The position numbers and the translations under genes are program-made. This document shows, in pieces, positions 38,865 through 46,946 of a stretch of DNA of 64,000 nucleotides. The stretch is from positions 1 through 64,000 of the forward strand of contig JANQGJ010000085.1 in NCBI GenBank assembly GCA_028277395.1, written 5' to 3'. The stretch is from Bacteroidales bacterium (GTDB lineage Bacteria; Bacteroidota; Bacteroidia; Bacteroidales; F082). The notes beneath the pieces are model-generated. The model was not told the DNA's origin and did no database searches. It saw only the letters and a program-made list of their open reading frames with translations. Position 1 is the first letter of the stretch. Each line of letters starts with the position of its first letter.

Positions 38865-39563
38865 ATGAAGAGAAAGTGTGAAACCTGTAATCATTATAAC
38901 TGTTTTATAAATAAGTATTGTTCAACAGAGTGGAAACCTCTGGTAACACATTATAAGTCATCAAAAGATTACCTGCCCGGAGAAAAAATATTCTCTGAAG
39001 GAGACCAGGTAAAGGGGATATTCCAGATATATTCGGGGAAGATTAAGGTTGTAACATCATTTAATGGTGAAAAAGAGCGTATTGTAAGGCTGGCAAAATC
39101 AGAAGAACTACTTGGACACAGAGGTCTGGGCGGAAAAATGATTTATCCGGTTACAGCAATTGCCCTTGAAAAGTCACAGGTTACGTTCATTCCAATTGAT
39201 ATATTTTACAAAACCATTAAGGCAAATCCCGAGTTATCATTTCAGTTATTGATGTTTTATGCTGATGAATTTAAAGCAACTGAAAAGCGGATGAAAATGA
39301 TGGCATCAATGGCAGCAAAAGAAAAAGTTGCCGTATCAATAATGACAATAATTAACGCTTTTGGATTCGACACTGACGATCCAACAATGCTTAGCTTTAC
39401 TCCTTCCAGAAAAGACATAGCAAGTATTGCCGGTACGACATATGAAACTGTTATCAGGGTACTCAGTAATCTGGAGAAATCAAATATTATTGTCCAGGAA
39501 GGAAAAGCATTAAGAATACTTGATCTGGACTATCTAAAATCTCTTTGCGATAAAGACTACTAG
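38865..39563 (+). CDS. Crp/Fnr-family regulator with Cys-rich N-terminus
   Basis: 232 residues. A cyclic-nucleotide-binding-like domain at ~30-140 (GEKIFSEGDQVKGIFQIYSG) is followed by a winged HTH at ~160-225 (FTPSRKDIASIAGTTYETVI, then RVLSNLEK). Four Cys lie in the first 19 residues (C5-x2-C8-x4-C13-x5-C19), an arrangement able to hold an iron-sulfur cluster. E. coli FNR uses C20-x2-C23-x5-C29 plus C122; there is no Cys near position 122 here. It lies 294 bp after the nar operon and has its own promoter. I infer an oxygen or NO sensor acting on the boxes upstream of narC. The domains do not tell which signal it reads. Confidence 0.85.
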   Translation: MKRKCETCNHYNCFINKYCSTEWKPLVTHYKSSKDYLPGEKIFSEGDQVKGIFQIYSGKIKVVTSFNGEKERIVRLAKSEELLGHRGLGGKMIYPVTAIALEKSQVTFIPIDIFYKTIKANPELSFQLLMFYADEFKATEKRMKMMASMAAKEKVAVSIMTIINAFGFDTDDPTMLSFTPSRKDIASIAGTTYETVIRVLSNLEKSNIIVQEGKALRILDLDYLKSLCDKDY

Positions 39564-39780
39564 AATACCTTAAATTTACAAGACATAATAATAGAGTATG
39601 TTTAGTTACAGACGCCGTAGCTCGTCGCTACTTTAACTTATCGGGTATACAAGCAAAATTCAACGAAAACAACCCATAAAAGGACCAAAGTGTAGTGGCT
39701 TTTGATCCATTGTCCTGTTTTCAACCTTTTATCCACATCAATTACACCCTTACGGGCTTTACATAAGTATTTGCCCGGAT

Positions 39781-39788
39781 TACATTTG
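39781..39788 (+). promoter_or_regulatory. Promoter -7 box for the 39829 gene
   Basis: TACATTTG matches TAnnTTTG exactly, 40 bp before the ATG at 39829. No TTG occurs 19-20 bp upstream (TTT at 39758), so the match is partial. The 265-bp gap between the Crp/Fnr gene and 39829 holds nothing else convincing. Confidence 0.35.
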
Positions 39789-39828
39789 CCATGAAAATCA
39801 TTTTTAACAAATTAATTAAATTTACATC

Positions 39829-40401
39829 ATGAAAAAAACAATTAAATTATTTGCAGGCATATTGTTTATTATACTGGCAGGATACGGAACAGGTCTTGCA
39901 CAGGACACTCCGTTACCAGATACTTACAGACAATTTGCCAGACAATTTGTAGTGATTCATGAAGAATACACTGAAATGGAAAGTTCAAAAACGCTACAAT
40001 TCAACAATGAATCTAACCCGGCTGAAGTTAAGATTCCTGTAACAAATGATTTTAATCTCCTTATTATTGAGGTACACGGAACTTTCCAAAGGGGAGAAAC
40101 ACTTGTAGAATTATTTGATCCAAAAGGGAATAAAAAAGGATTCTTTACCATAAAAACCGAGTCCAGTATTTCGAAGGGGAGCAATACAGCCGTAATGGAA
40201 AAAGTAAGTGGCAAACTGGCAAAGCATTATCGTGATCCTGCTTCCGGTGACTGGTTGATCAAAATTTCACCAGATAAGGCAGTTGGTTATATTAAGATTA
40301 ATACCACATTGGCATATCGTCCCAATACTTCCATACCTGGCCAATATTCTCCTGATGCATATGTTCCAAGAAAGGATTACAACAATAATGATACTAAATA
40401 G
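39829..40401 (+). CDS. Exported protein of unknown function
   Basis: 190 residues. A clear signal peptide (MKKTIKLFAGILFIILAGYG, cleavage after GLAQ) precedes a beta-rich mature part without Cys. It has LLIIEVHGTFQRGETLVELFD, which resembles a small jelly-roll or Ig-like strand set, and an Asn/Asp-rich tail. I do not recognise a family. Its 3' end overlaps by 14 bp the start of the LuxR-type regulator, so both are probably translated from one mRNA. It may be the extracytoplasmic partner of that regulator (inference). Confidence 0.7.
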   Translation: MKKTIKLFAGILFIILAGYGTGLAQDTPLPDTYRQFARQFVVIHEEYTEMESSKTLQFNNESNPAEVKIPVTNDFNLLIIEVHGTFQRGETLVELFDPKGNKKGFFTIKTESSISKGSNTAVMEKVSGKLAKHYRDPASGDWLIKISPDKAVGYIKINTTLAYRPNTSIPGQYSPDAYVPRKDYNNNDTK

Positions 40402-41413
40402 TTATTCTTTTGCAATTTTGAGAAAAACTAAGTTCAGGCTGCTTGTGACCTTTTTATTGGTAATCGTTACAGTTTTACCTGTCAGATCAGAAATCAAAGG
40501 TAATATTGTATTAGATACCACAAAATGGTCACCTGTGGCTTATTTATCTGTTATTCCTGATTTTACCCAGATAAATACTATTTCATATAAATATATAATC
40601 GAACGTGTCAATATAAATCAGGATGGAAGTTTTGTATTTCAATCTAAGTTTTTGCCGGAAAATGAACAATTATACAGGATCCACATTTCTAAAAAAGGTG
40701 ATCCCCCTTCTTCACTGATCATAGGTGGCAAAGATCATAACCACTTCTTTGTATTTGCAAATAATGAATCGGAGATAGTAATTGATTCCTACGCCGGAAA
40801 ACATCTGTTCAATAATTTATCGTTTCAGGGAACCTCTCCAAACACGGCTTTGATAGAAATAAAGACTATGCTTAACATGCTTGATTCTCTTGATTATTTT
40901 GGTGCTACTCTTAATCAGGATTTCATAAGAGAATCCATTTATCAGCGACTACGTAATTATGCTGATACGTGCTCACATCCGCTGCTATCCCTGTATGCCG
41001 TATATCAGAGTAATTATGAAACAGATTACATGATCAATCCCGATTACTACAGGAATTTTCTTATTAAGTGGAAGAATGAGGAGTCGGCATATTTTAAGAC
41101 ATTCAGAAAAAGCTTAAATGAAAAGTCGTATTCAGATGAAAATACACTGGGGATATTTGGTATTTCTATTGTAACTATTCTTATACTGATAGTAATAATA
41201 TTTAAGCGAAAATGGAAACAAAAGAAAAGCCCTCTTTCAACATTAACTATTCAGGAGAGGAATATTCTTACTCATTTGAAACAGGGAAAAAGCAACAAGG
41301 AAATAGCTGAAGAATGTTCCATAAGCATAAGTACTGTTAAATCGCATGTTAATAATATTTATTCGAAACTAAATGTGAATTCCAGAAAAGAAGTATTGGA
41401 TTACAATGAATAA
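40388..41413 (+). CDS. Membrane-bound LuxR-type regulator
   Basis: 341 residues from the ATG at 40388; a longer frame to 40283 lies inside the previous gene and would hide the signal peptide (FRLLVTFLLVIVTVLPVRS). Residues ~35-270 are extracytoplasmic, beginning with a beta-rich region (IKGNIVLDTTKWSPVAYLSV), then a helical part. One membrane helix (GIFGISIVTILILIVIIF) and a basic linker lead to a C-terminal GerE/LuxR HTH (LTIQERNILTHLKQGKSNKE, IAEECSISISTVKSHVNNIY). There is no receiver domain, so it is a one-component transmembrane regulator. Target genes are unknown; the overlapping upstream gene is the best candidate partner. Confidence 0.82.
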   Translation: MILNSYSFAILRKTKFRLLVTFLLVIVTVLPVRSEIKGNIVLDTTKWSPVAYLSVIPDFTQINTISYKYIIERVNINQDGSFVFQSKFLPENEQLYRIHISKKGDPPSSLIIGGKDHNHFFVFANNESEIVIDSYAGKHLFNNLSFQGTSPNTALIEIKTMLNMLDSLDYFGATLNQDFIRESIYQRLRNYADTCSHPLLSLYAVYQSNYETDYMINPDYYRNFLIKWKNEESAYFKTFRKSLNEKSYSDENTLGIFGISIVTILILIVIIFKRKWKQKKSPLSTLTIQERNILTHLKQGKSNKEIAEECSISISTVKSHVNNIYSKLNVNSRKEVLDYNE

Positions 41414-41588
41414 ATCACAGGCAATATCATTGAATTGCTTCGTATAATTCTGTTAACCTATACCTAACTTTAATACTGAAAGTTTATTAGCTACAAGGTA
41501 TTCATTTAATAATATACCTTGTCAGAATTATAACCTTCTTTCATATGAATTAATTTTCAAATCTATACAAAGAGCAATTAGTTTTTGA

Positions 41589-41596
41589 TATTTTTG
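41589..41596 (+). promoter_or_regulatory. Possible -7 box for the TPR-AraC regulator
   Basis: TATTTTTG matches TAnnTTTG exactly, 80 bp before the ATG at 41677. There is no TTG at the expected -33 distance. Confidence 0.3.
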
Positions 41597-41676
41597 TACA
41601 TATTGATTCTCATTAAAATTTAGGTATTCTTACAACAAAATGTAGTTTAACCTATATCAATAAGTATTAGTAAGTA

Positions 41677-43422
41677 ATGTTGATGTGGAAACAAATTAGA
41701 AAAGCAACTCTGCTAATTGTTATAGTCTCAACATGCTTACAGTCTGTTACTTCCGCAGAATTAACCAATAAGGATAGCATACTGGATATAATTCTGAACG
41801 CAAAAACCAAAGCTCACATGAAGTCAATAAAAGCTGATGTGGGACCAAAGGTAAATGCTCTTAATAATTGGGCAAATGAAGCATTGTGGAACGAACCGGA
41901 TCTGGTAAAAGATGTTGCTAATGAATTAATCAGATATGCAAGTGAGAATAACAATGATAGTCTGTTATCCTGGTCATATCACTACCTTGGTATTTCATAT
42001 TATAATATGCACTACTGGAATCTTTCGTTGGAAACTTACCAAAAAGCTCTTGAAACCGATTGGGCTAAAAACTCGAAAGACGCTTCTTATTTCAGAGCAT
42101 TTTGTGCACTCAATATAGGATGTAATTATGAGTATCTTGGTAATTTCGACAAAGCACTTAAATATTATTACAAGTCTATTCAAATGAATGAAGAACTTGG
42201 TATACCTTATGTTGCTGCAGAGGCCAAGCTTGATGTAGCATCATTGAATATCAGAATGAATAATCCAAAAGAAGCCAGGATAAATATCCTGGAATCGCTC
42301 GATGTTCTTATTGATTTTAACGATTCTGTCAGATTATCAGAAGCTTACAGAATGCTGGCATCAATTGAAATTGCTGAGAAAAATTATAAACTTGCCCGGG
42401 AATACAGCAATGAAGCTTTATCAATTGCCAGGAGGTTGAATGATAATGAAAGACTTGTTAAAATTTATCAGGATTACGGTGATGCGTTGTATTCTCAAGG
42501 CCTAAATCAGGAAGCTTTACTTAACTATTATAATGCATATGAATATTGTGTACCTGAAAAGTTCCCCGCAACTTATTACCAGCTTGCCGGAAAATTTGGG
42601 AAAATTCAACTGGAACAAAAAAAATATAAACAAGCTGAAAAAAACCTTCTGAAAGGATACCACGGGTTAAAAAAACTGGGAGCATCATCACTGTTGCTTA
42701 ATGTGGAGCAGGATCTGGCTACATTGTATGCCATGACTGGTAATAAAGACAGATTTGAACATTTTTTCGAGCTGGCAATATCACAGAAAGATACATTAGC
42801 TGCAATTGAAATGATGAGAAGTATCGGAGAAAGTGAAGTTATTTACAAAACTGCACAAAAAGACAGAAAGATTGAAATACAACATTTATTGCTCACCAGT
42901 CGTAAAAACAAGATTTTGTTGATTACAATCACAGCAATAGTACTATTTCTGGCAATTATATTATTGCTGCAATTGTTAAAAAAAGTAAGAAGAGTTAACA
43001 AAGATCTCCTTAAAAGGAACATTGAATTAAGTCGCAGGTGGGAAAAAATCCAGGGAACATATTTTAATGAAAAAAAGCCTGATGCCGGTTCCAGATTATT
43101 TAAAGAAATATATTCACTGGTAGTTGAAAATAATGAGTTTACAAATCCAAAAATGTCAGTCGATTTGCTTGCCCGTGAATTAAATTCAAACAGCAAATAC
43201 ATTTCACAGGCTATTCGAAATAAAACCGGAATGAACTTCAATACGTTTATAAATACCTATAGGATAGAAAAAGCAAAAGAGCTACTCAGGGAAGAACAAT
43301 CAGAAATGAGTTCGATCGAAACCATAGCCGAAAAATGTGGATTTAATAACAATACTACTTTTTACCAGACTTTTAAAAAAAACACAGGCCTTACACCTTC
43401 AAAGTACAGAAACATAAGGTAA
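41677..43422 (+). CDS. Membrane-bound TPR regulator with AraC-type HTH
   Basis: 581 residues. A signal peptide (LLIVIVSTCLQSVTSA) is followed by about seven TPR units (~60-370) facing the periplasm, one membrane helix at ~409-432, a basic coiled segment, and an AraC/XylS double HTH at ~480-581 (FTNPKMSVDLLARELNSNSK, MSSIETIAEKCGFNNNTTFY). The C-terminus ends at the usual place (GLTPSKYRNIR). This is the third regulator in the window with an extracytoplasmic sensor and a C-terminal DNA-binding domain. The T9SS cargo genes immediately downstream (43528, 44826) are its likely targets by proximity only. Confidence 0.87.
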   Translation: MLMWKQIRKATLLIVIVSTCLQSVTSAELTNKDSILDIILNAKTKAHMKSIKADVGPKVNALNNWANEALWNEPDLVKDVANELIRYASENNNDSLLSWSYHYLGISYYNMHYWNLSLETYQKALETDWAKNSKDASYFRAFCALNIGCNYEYLGNFDKALKYYYKSIQMNEELGIPYVAAEAKLDVASLNIRMNNPKEARINILESLDVLIDFNDSVRLSEAYRMLASIEIAEKNYKLAREYSNEALSIARRLNDNERLVKIYQDYGDALYSQGLNQEALLNYYNAYEYCVPEKFPATYYQLAGKFGKIQLEQKKYKQAEKNLLKGYHGLKKLGASSLLLNVEQDLATLYAMTGNKDRFEHFFELAISQKDTLAAIEMMRSIGESEVIYKTAQKDRKIEIQHLLLTSRKNKILLITITAIVLFLAIILLLQLLKKVRRVNKDLLKRNIELSRRWEKIQGTYFNEKKPDAGSRLFKEIYSLVVENNEFTNPKMSVDLLARELNSNSKYISQAIRNKTGMNFNTFINTYRIEKAKELLREEQSEMSSIETIAEKCGFNNNTTFYQTFKKNTGLTPSKYRNIR

Positions 43423-43491
43423 AGACGAGAGTTTTCCGGAATATTTAGAAGGATTTCTGAAATGTTTAGTTCCCTTAAATTATGCACTACA

Positions 43492-43499
43492 TATCTTTG
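43492..43499 (+). promoter_or_regulatory. -7 box for the kelch gene
   Basis: TATCTTTG matches TAnnTTTG exactly, 28 bp before the ATG at 43528. Because it lies inside the 5' extension that begins at 43462, it supports 43528 as the true start. Confidence 0.45.
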
Positions 43500-43527
43500 G
43501 GATTATTTATTATTAATTCCCGGAAAT

Positions 43528-44793
43528 ATGAAAAGTTACTCTATTCTACACATTATCCTTTTTGTTTTTTCAACAACAGTCATTGGGCAAATCAATTCAC
43601 AATGGCAAAGTATTGAGTCAGGTAGTCCTTCTGCCAGAATGAACCATACTATGGTTACGATTGATGGTTTGGTTTATCTTTTCGGAGGAGAAAACACCTC
43701 TCCATCAGAATATTATAATGACCTGTGGGTTTATGAAGACGAAGCATCTGAATGGAGTGAATTAGCACCTTCAGGTGATATTCCGACAGCAAGAGCATGG
43801 CATACTGCAACAGTTTACAACGGAAACATGTATGTTTTTGGGGGTGCAACTACGTCAGGGACAGTTATGGACATTTGGGAATACAATCCTCAAACAAATG
43901 GATGGACAAAAAAAGCATCCACTTCGGAACCTTCTGCAAGGTTGTATCACAGGGCCACTAGTGGTGAGAATAAGATGTGGATAACAGGAGGTATGCAAGA
44001 CGCTACTTCACAAGCTACCGGAGAATTGTGGAGCTATGATATAACAACAAATACCTGGGAACAACACACCAGTTGTCCGGCTCCACGATATGGTCATGTT
44101 GCTTATTATTTTGATGGTAGTATTTTTATTACCTGTGGTAGAAACGGGAATGAAGTACTCAATGACAGGTGGAAGTATAACATTTCAACAGATACATGGG
44201 AGAGCGTTCCTGCAAGCAGACTGTTATCAAAAGTAAAGTTTCCGGCTTTTACATATAACAATTTAATACTTTGGATTGCCGGAGGTACAACAATAGATGG
44301 ATTTGGCAACTTTGAAGATGTTCCATTTTGCTGGCAGCTAAATTTCGCTCTGAACTTATGGGTACAACTTACTGATGGGCCGGTCTTTTCCTTTGGGGCT
44401 GCTTCAATGCTACCATCTTCGGGGAAATCAACAGATTCTGATTATCGTGTTTTGTTGTTTGGTGGTTCAAATAATGGTAATGTACTTGATGATACATGGA
44501 TATTCAGTTCTTCTTCAGGATGGAACCTCGTAAACATACAGGAAAACAACAAACCGGTTGACCGGCAAATAAAAGTATTTCCGACTATAACCTCCGATTT
44601 TGTTACAGTTGAAAGTGATCAGATCATTGAAACCATATCAATATTTGACCTGCAGGGTAACATAATATTAAACCAGGAATTAAACAACACCAGACTAAGA
44701 TTGGATTTAAGCGAACAAAGTCCCGGTACATATATAATTGTAACCCATTCCAAAAATGGCCGGTGGTCAGGTACTGTAACATTAACAAACTAA
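43528..44793 (+). CDS. Kelch-repeat protein with T9SS sorting tail
   Basis: 421 residues from the ATG at 43528, which starts a good signal peptide (MKSYSILHIILFVFSTTVIG). Five to six kelch blades follow (e.g. YLFGGENTSPSEYYNDLWVY, MYVFGGATTSGTVMDIWEYN), forming one beta-propeller. The last ~75 residues are a T9SS type A tail (KVFPTITSDFVTVESD, ending GRWSGTVTLTN). It is predicted to be secreted and attached to the surface, with a carbohydrate- or protein-binding role. It is 105 bp downstream of the AraC-type regulator and 32 bp upstream of the SBBP-repeat gene, so the last two may be cotranscribed. Confidence 0.87.
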   Translation: MKSYSILHIILFVFSTTVIGQINSQWQSIESGSPSARMNHTMVTIDGLVYLFGGENTSPSEYYNDLWVYEDEASEWSELAPSGDIPTARAWHTATVYNGNMYVFGGATTSGTVMDIWEYNPQTNGWTKKASTSEPSARLYHRATSGENKMWITGGMQDATSQATGELWSYDITTNTWEQHTSCPAPRYGHVAYYFDGSIFITCGRNGNEVLNDRWKYNISTDTWESVPASRLLSKVKFPAFTYNNLILWIAGGTTIDGFGNFEDVPFCWQLNFALNLWVQLTDGPVFSFGAASMLPSSGKSTDSDYRVLLFGGSNNGNVLDDTWIFSSSSGWNLVNIQENNKPVDRQIKVFPTITSDFVTVESDQIIETISIFDLQGNIILNQELNNTRLRLDLSEQSPGTYIIVTHSKNGRWSGTVTLTN

Positions 44794-44825
44794 CAATATT
44801 TTAAAATACTTAACCTCAAATTACT

Positions 44826-46898
44826 ATGATACGTTTATTAATTCCATTATTGATTTCTGTTTTTACATTTTACATCCAAAGCTCAAAAGCTCAACTATTC
44901 GAATGGGCAAAACAAATTGACGGGGAAGGTTACTGGAATGAAGGTGAAGCTAACTGTGTTTCTGTTGATTCATCAGGAAACGTTTACACAATTGGATTTT
45001 TCCTTGGAACTATGGATTTTAATCCCGGAGAAGAAACTCACAATCTTAGTTCATCAGGTTATGAAGATATATATATTCAAAAACTTGATCCGGAAGGTAA
45101 TTTCATATGGGCATATAAACTTGGAGGATCATCGCAGGATCATGGATATTCAATTACAATAAGTGATTCCGGTTATATATTTATAACTGGTGATTTTAAA
45201 GGTGAAGTTGATTTTGATCCGGGAACCGGTGTTTTTAATATGACATCGTCAACAGACAAAGACATCTTTGTTGCAAAATATGACCTTGATGCTAACTTTA
45301 TCTGGGCAGGTAAAATGGGAGGAAGTGGTGCTGATATTGCAACATCAATTACTACAGATAGTCTTGATAATGTTTATACAACCGGTTATCATTACGGTTC
45401 CGGCGATTTTGATCCCGGCCCTCAGGTTTATACCCTGGATGGGCATGGCGGAGCAGCATTATTTATAAGCAAACTGGATCCTGCAGGAAGCTTTATATGG
45501 GCAGTAGGTTGTGGAGGAACCCAGGACGTTGTATCATATTCAATCATTACAGACGATGAACAGGCAGTTTATATTACCGGTTATTTTGGGTCAACTGTTG
45601 ATTTTGATCCTGGTCCAGGAGTACATGAAATTACTCCTTATGGTTCAAATGATGCATTTATTCAAAAAATAGATGAATTGGGCAACCTGGTTTGGGTTAA
45701 ACAATTTGGGGGTACAGAGAGTGATATTGCTTATGGAATTACCATCGACAATGCAGGAAACATCATATCTACCGGACGTTTTTCGGGTACTGCAGATTTC
45801 GATCCAAATACAGGAATACAGAACCTTACTGCCATTGGTTTATATGATATTTATATCCAGAAGATTGACAGCAATGGAAACAACATCTGGGTAAAACAAC
45901 TCGCCGGCAGTGTAAATACAAACAAAGGTATAAGCAGTTGCATAATTGCTGATAGTATAGGTGGTATTTACTCTACAGGACATGTTGAAGGTATTTTTGA
46001 TTTCGATCCTGGTGAAGGAATAGAACTGTTTGGAGACACGTATAAAAACAGTATTTACATCCATAAATTAAACTCGATGGGCGATTTTGAATGGATTAAA
46101 GGTATGGTTGCCGGAGGATCTGAAATGAAAGGAAAATCAGTAGCTCTTGATACAAATGCAAATATATTCTCAACAGGCATTTTTACCGGCAGCGTTGATT
46201 TTGACACTGAAGAAGATACTTATAATATGACTTCCGGTGGTGGCAAAAGCATGTATATTCACAAAATAGAAGCATGTGAAGATAGTTTTAACACTCTGGA
46301 TATTTATGCATGTGACAGTTATCTTTCACCAAGTGGTAATTATTTATGGGACAATTCGGGTATATATTATGATACAATTCCAAATATTTCAGGATGCGAT
46401 AGTATTATAACAATAAATCTAACCATAACAGTTATTGACACTTTGGTTCATGTAAATAATAATGTTCTAAAGTCGAACATGGATAATGCACAATATCAGT
46501 GGGTTGATTGTGAAAACGGCTTTATGTGGATTGATGGTGAAATAAATCAAACCTATAACCCGGTCAATAACGGTATATATGCTGTAATTGTAAGCTCAAA
46601 TAATTGTTCTGATACATCGTCATGCCACAGTATAATCAATATAGGAATACAACAGTTTGCTGACGCATCAGACATAAAACTCTACCCTAATCCGGCACAT
46701 GATAAAATTTACGTTGATTCCCGTGGTATTGATGTAGCTTCCGGATCAATTTACAACATTCTGGGTGTTAAAATCATGCAAACTCCTGTTGAGCGTGGGG
46801 TTATTAATATTTCACAATTGGATACAGGATATTATCTAATGCATATTCAAAACAAAAATGGTGAGCTTATAGTAACAAAGTCATTCTGTAAGGAATAA
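44826..46898 (+). CDS. SBBP-repeat (beta-propeller) T9SS-secreted protein
   Basis: 690 residues. After a signal peptide (cleaved near SSKA), seven ~60-residue repeats carry the motif G-x(3)-DFDPG (DFNPG, DFDPG x4, DFDPN, DFDTE) followed by D-I-(F/Y)-(V/I)-x-K-(L/Y)-D. This is the SBBP/beta-propeller repeat, in which the Asp-rich turns may bind calcium. A Cys-containing linker (IYACDSYLSPSGNYLWDNSG, then SGCDSIITINLTI) precedes a T9SS type A tail (KLYPNPAHDKIYVDS). Secreted surface protein, ligand unknown. Confidence 0.88.
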   Translation: MIRLLIPLLISVFTFYIQSSKAQLFEWAKQIDGEGYWNEGEANCVSVDSSGNVYTIGFFLGTMDFNPGEETHNLSSSGYEDIYIQKLDPEGNFIWAYKLGGSSQDHGYSITISDSGYIFITGDFKGEVDFDPGTGVFNMTSSTDKDIFVAKYDLDANFIWAGKMGGSGADIATSITTDSLDNVYTTGYHYGSGDFDPGPQVYTLDGHGGAALFISKLDPAGSFIWAVGCGGTQDVVSYSIITDDEQAVYITGYFGSTVDFDPGPGVHEITPYGSNDAFIQKIDELGNLVWVKQFGGTESDIAYGITIDNAGNIISTGRFSGTADFDPNTGIQNLTAIGLYDIYIQKIDSNGNNIWVKQLAGSVNTNKGISSCIIADSIGGIYSTGHVEGIFDFDPGEGIELFGDTYKNSIYIHKLNSMGDFEWIKGMVAGGSEMKGKSVALDTNANIFSTGIFTGSVDFDTEEDTYNMTSGGGKSMYIHKIEACEDSFNTLDIYACDSYLSPSGNYLWDNSGIYYDTIPNISGCDSIITINLTITVIDTLVHVNNNVLKSNMDNAQYQWVDCENGFMWIDGEINQTYNPVNNGIYAVIVSSNNCSDTSSCHSIINIGIQQFADASDIKLYPNPAHDKIYVDSRGIDVASGSIYNILGVKIMQTPVERGVINISQLDTGYYLMHIQNKNGELIVTKSFCKE

Positions 46899-46920
46899 TG
46901 AAGATGCGAGTATATAAGAA

Positions 46921-46946
46921 GGAGATGATTACAATTCATCATCTCC
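46921..46946. terminator. Hairpin at the end of two convergent genes
   Basis: GGAGATGAT and ATCATCTCC form a 9-bp stem with an 8-nt loop. It begins 23 bp after the SBBP gene stop and overlaps the last codons of the minus-strand gene. It has no T-run, so its role as a terminator is uncertain. Confidence 0.4.

Noticed and set aside
39611-39635. GTAGC-TCGTC-GCTAC as a terminator or operator after the Crp/Fnr gene
   Set aside because: The arms are only 5 bp, there is no T-run, and I see no second copy.
40283-40387. N-terminal extension of the LuxR-type regulator
   Set aside because: It overlaps the coding region of the upstream exported protein in another frame and would place the signal peptide internally; the ATG at 40388 is better.
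43462-43527. N-terminal extension of the kelch protein
   Set aside because: A consensus -7 promoter box lies inside it and the signal peptide begins at 43528.
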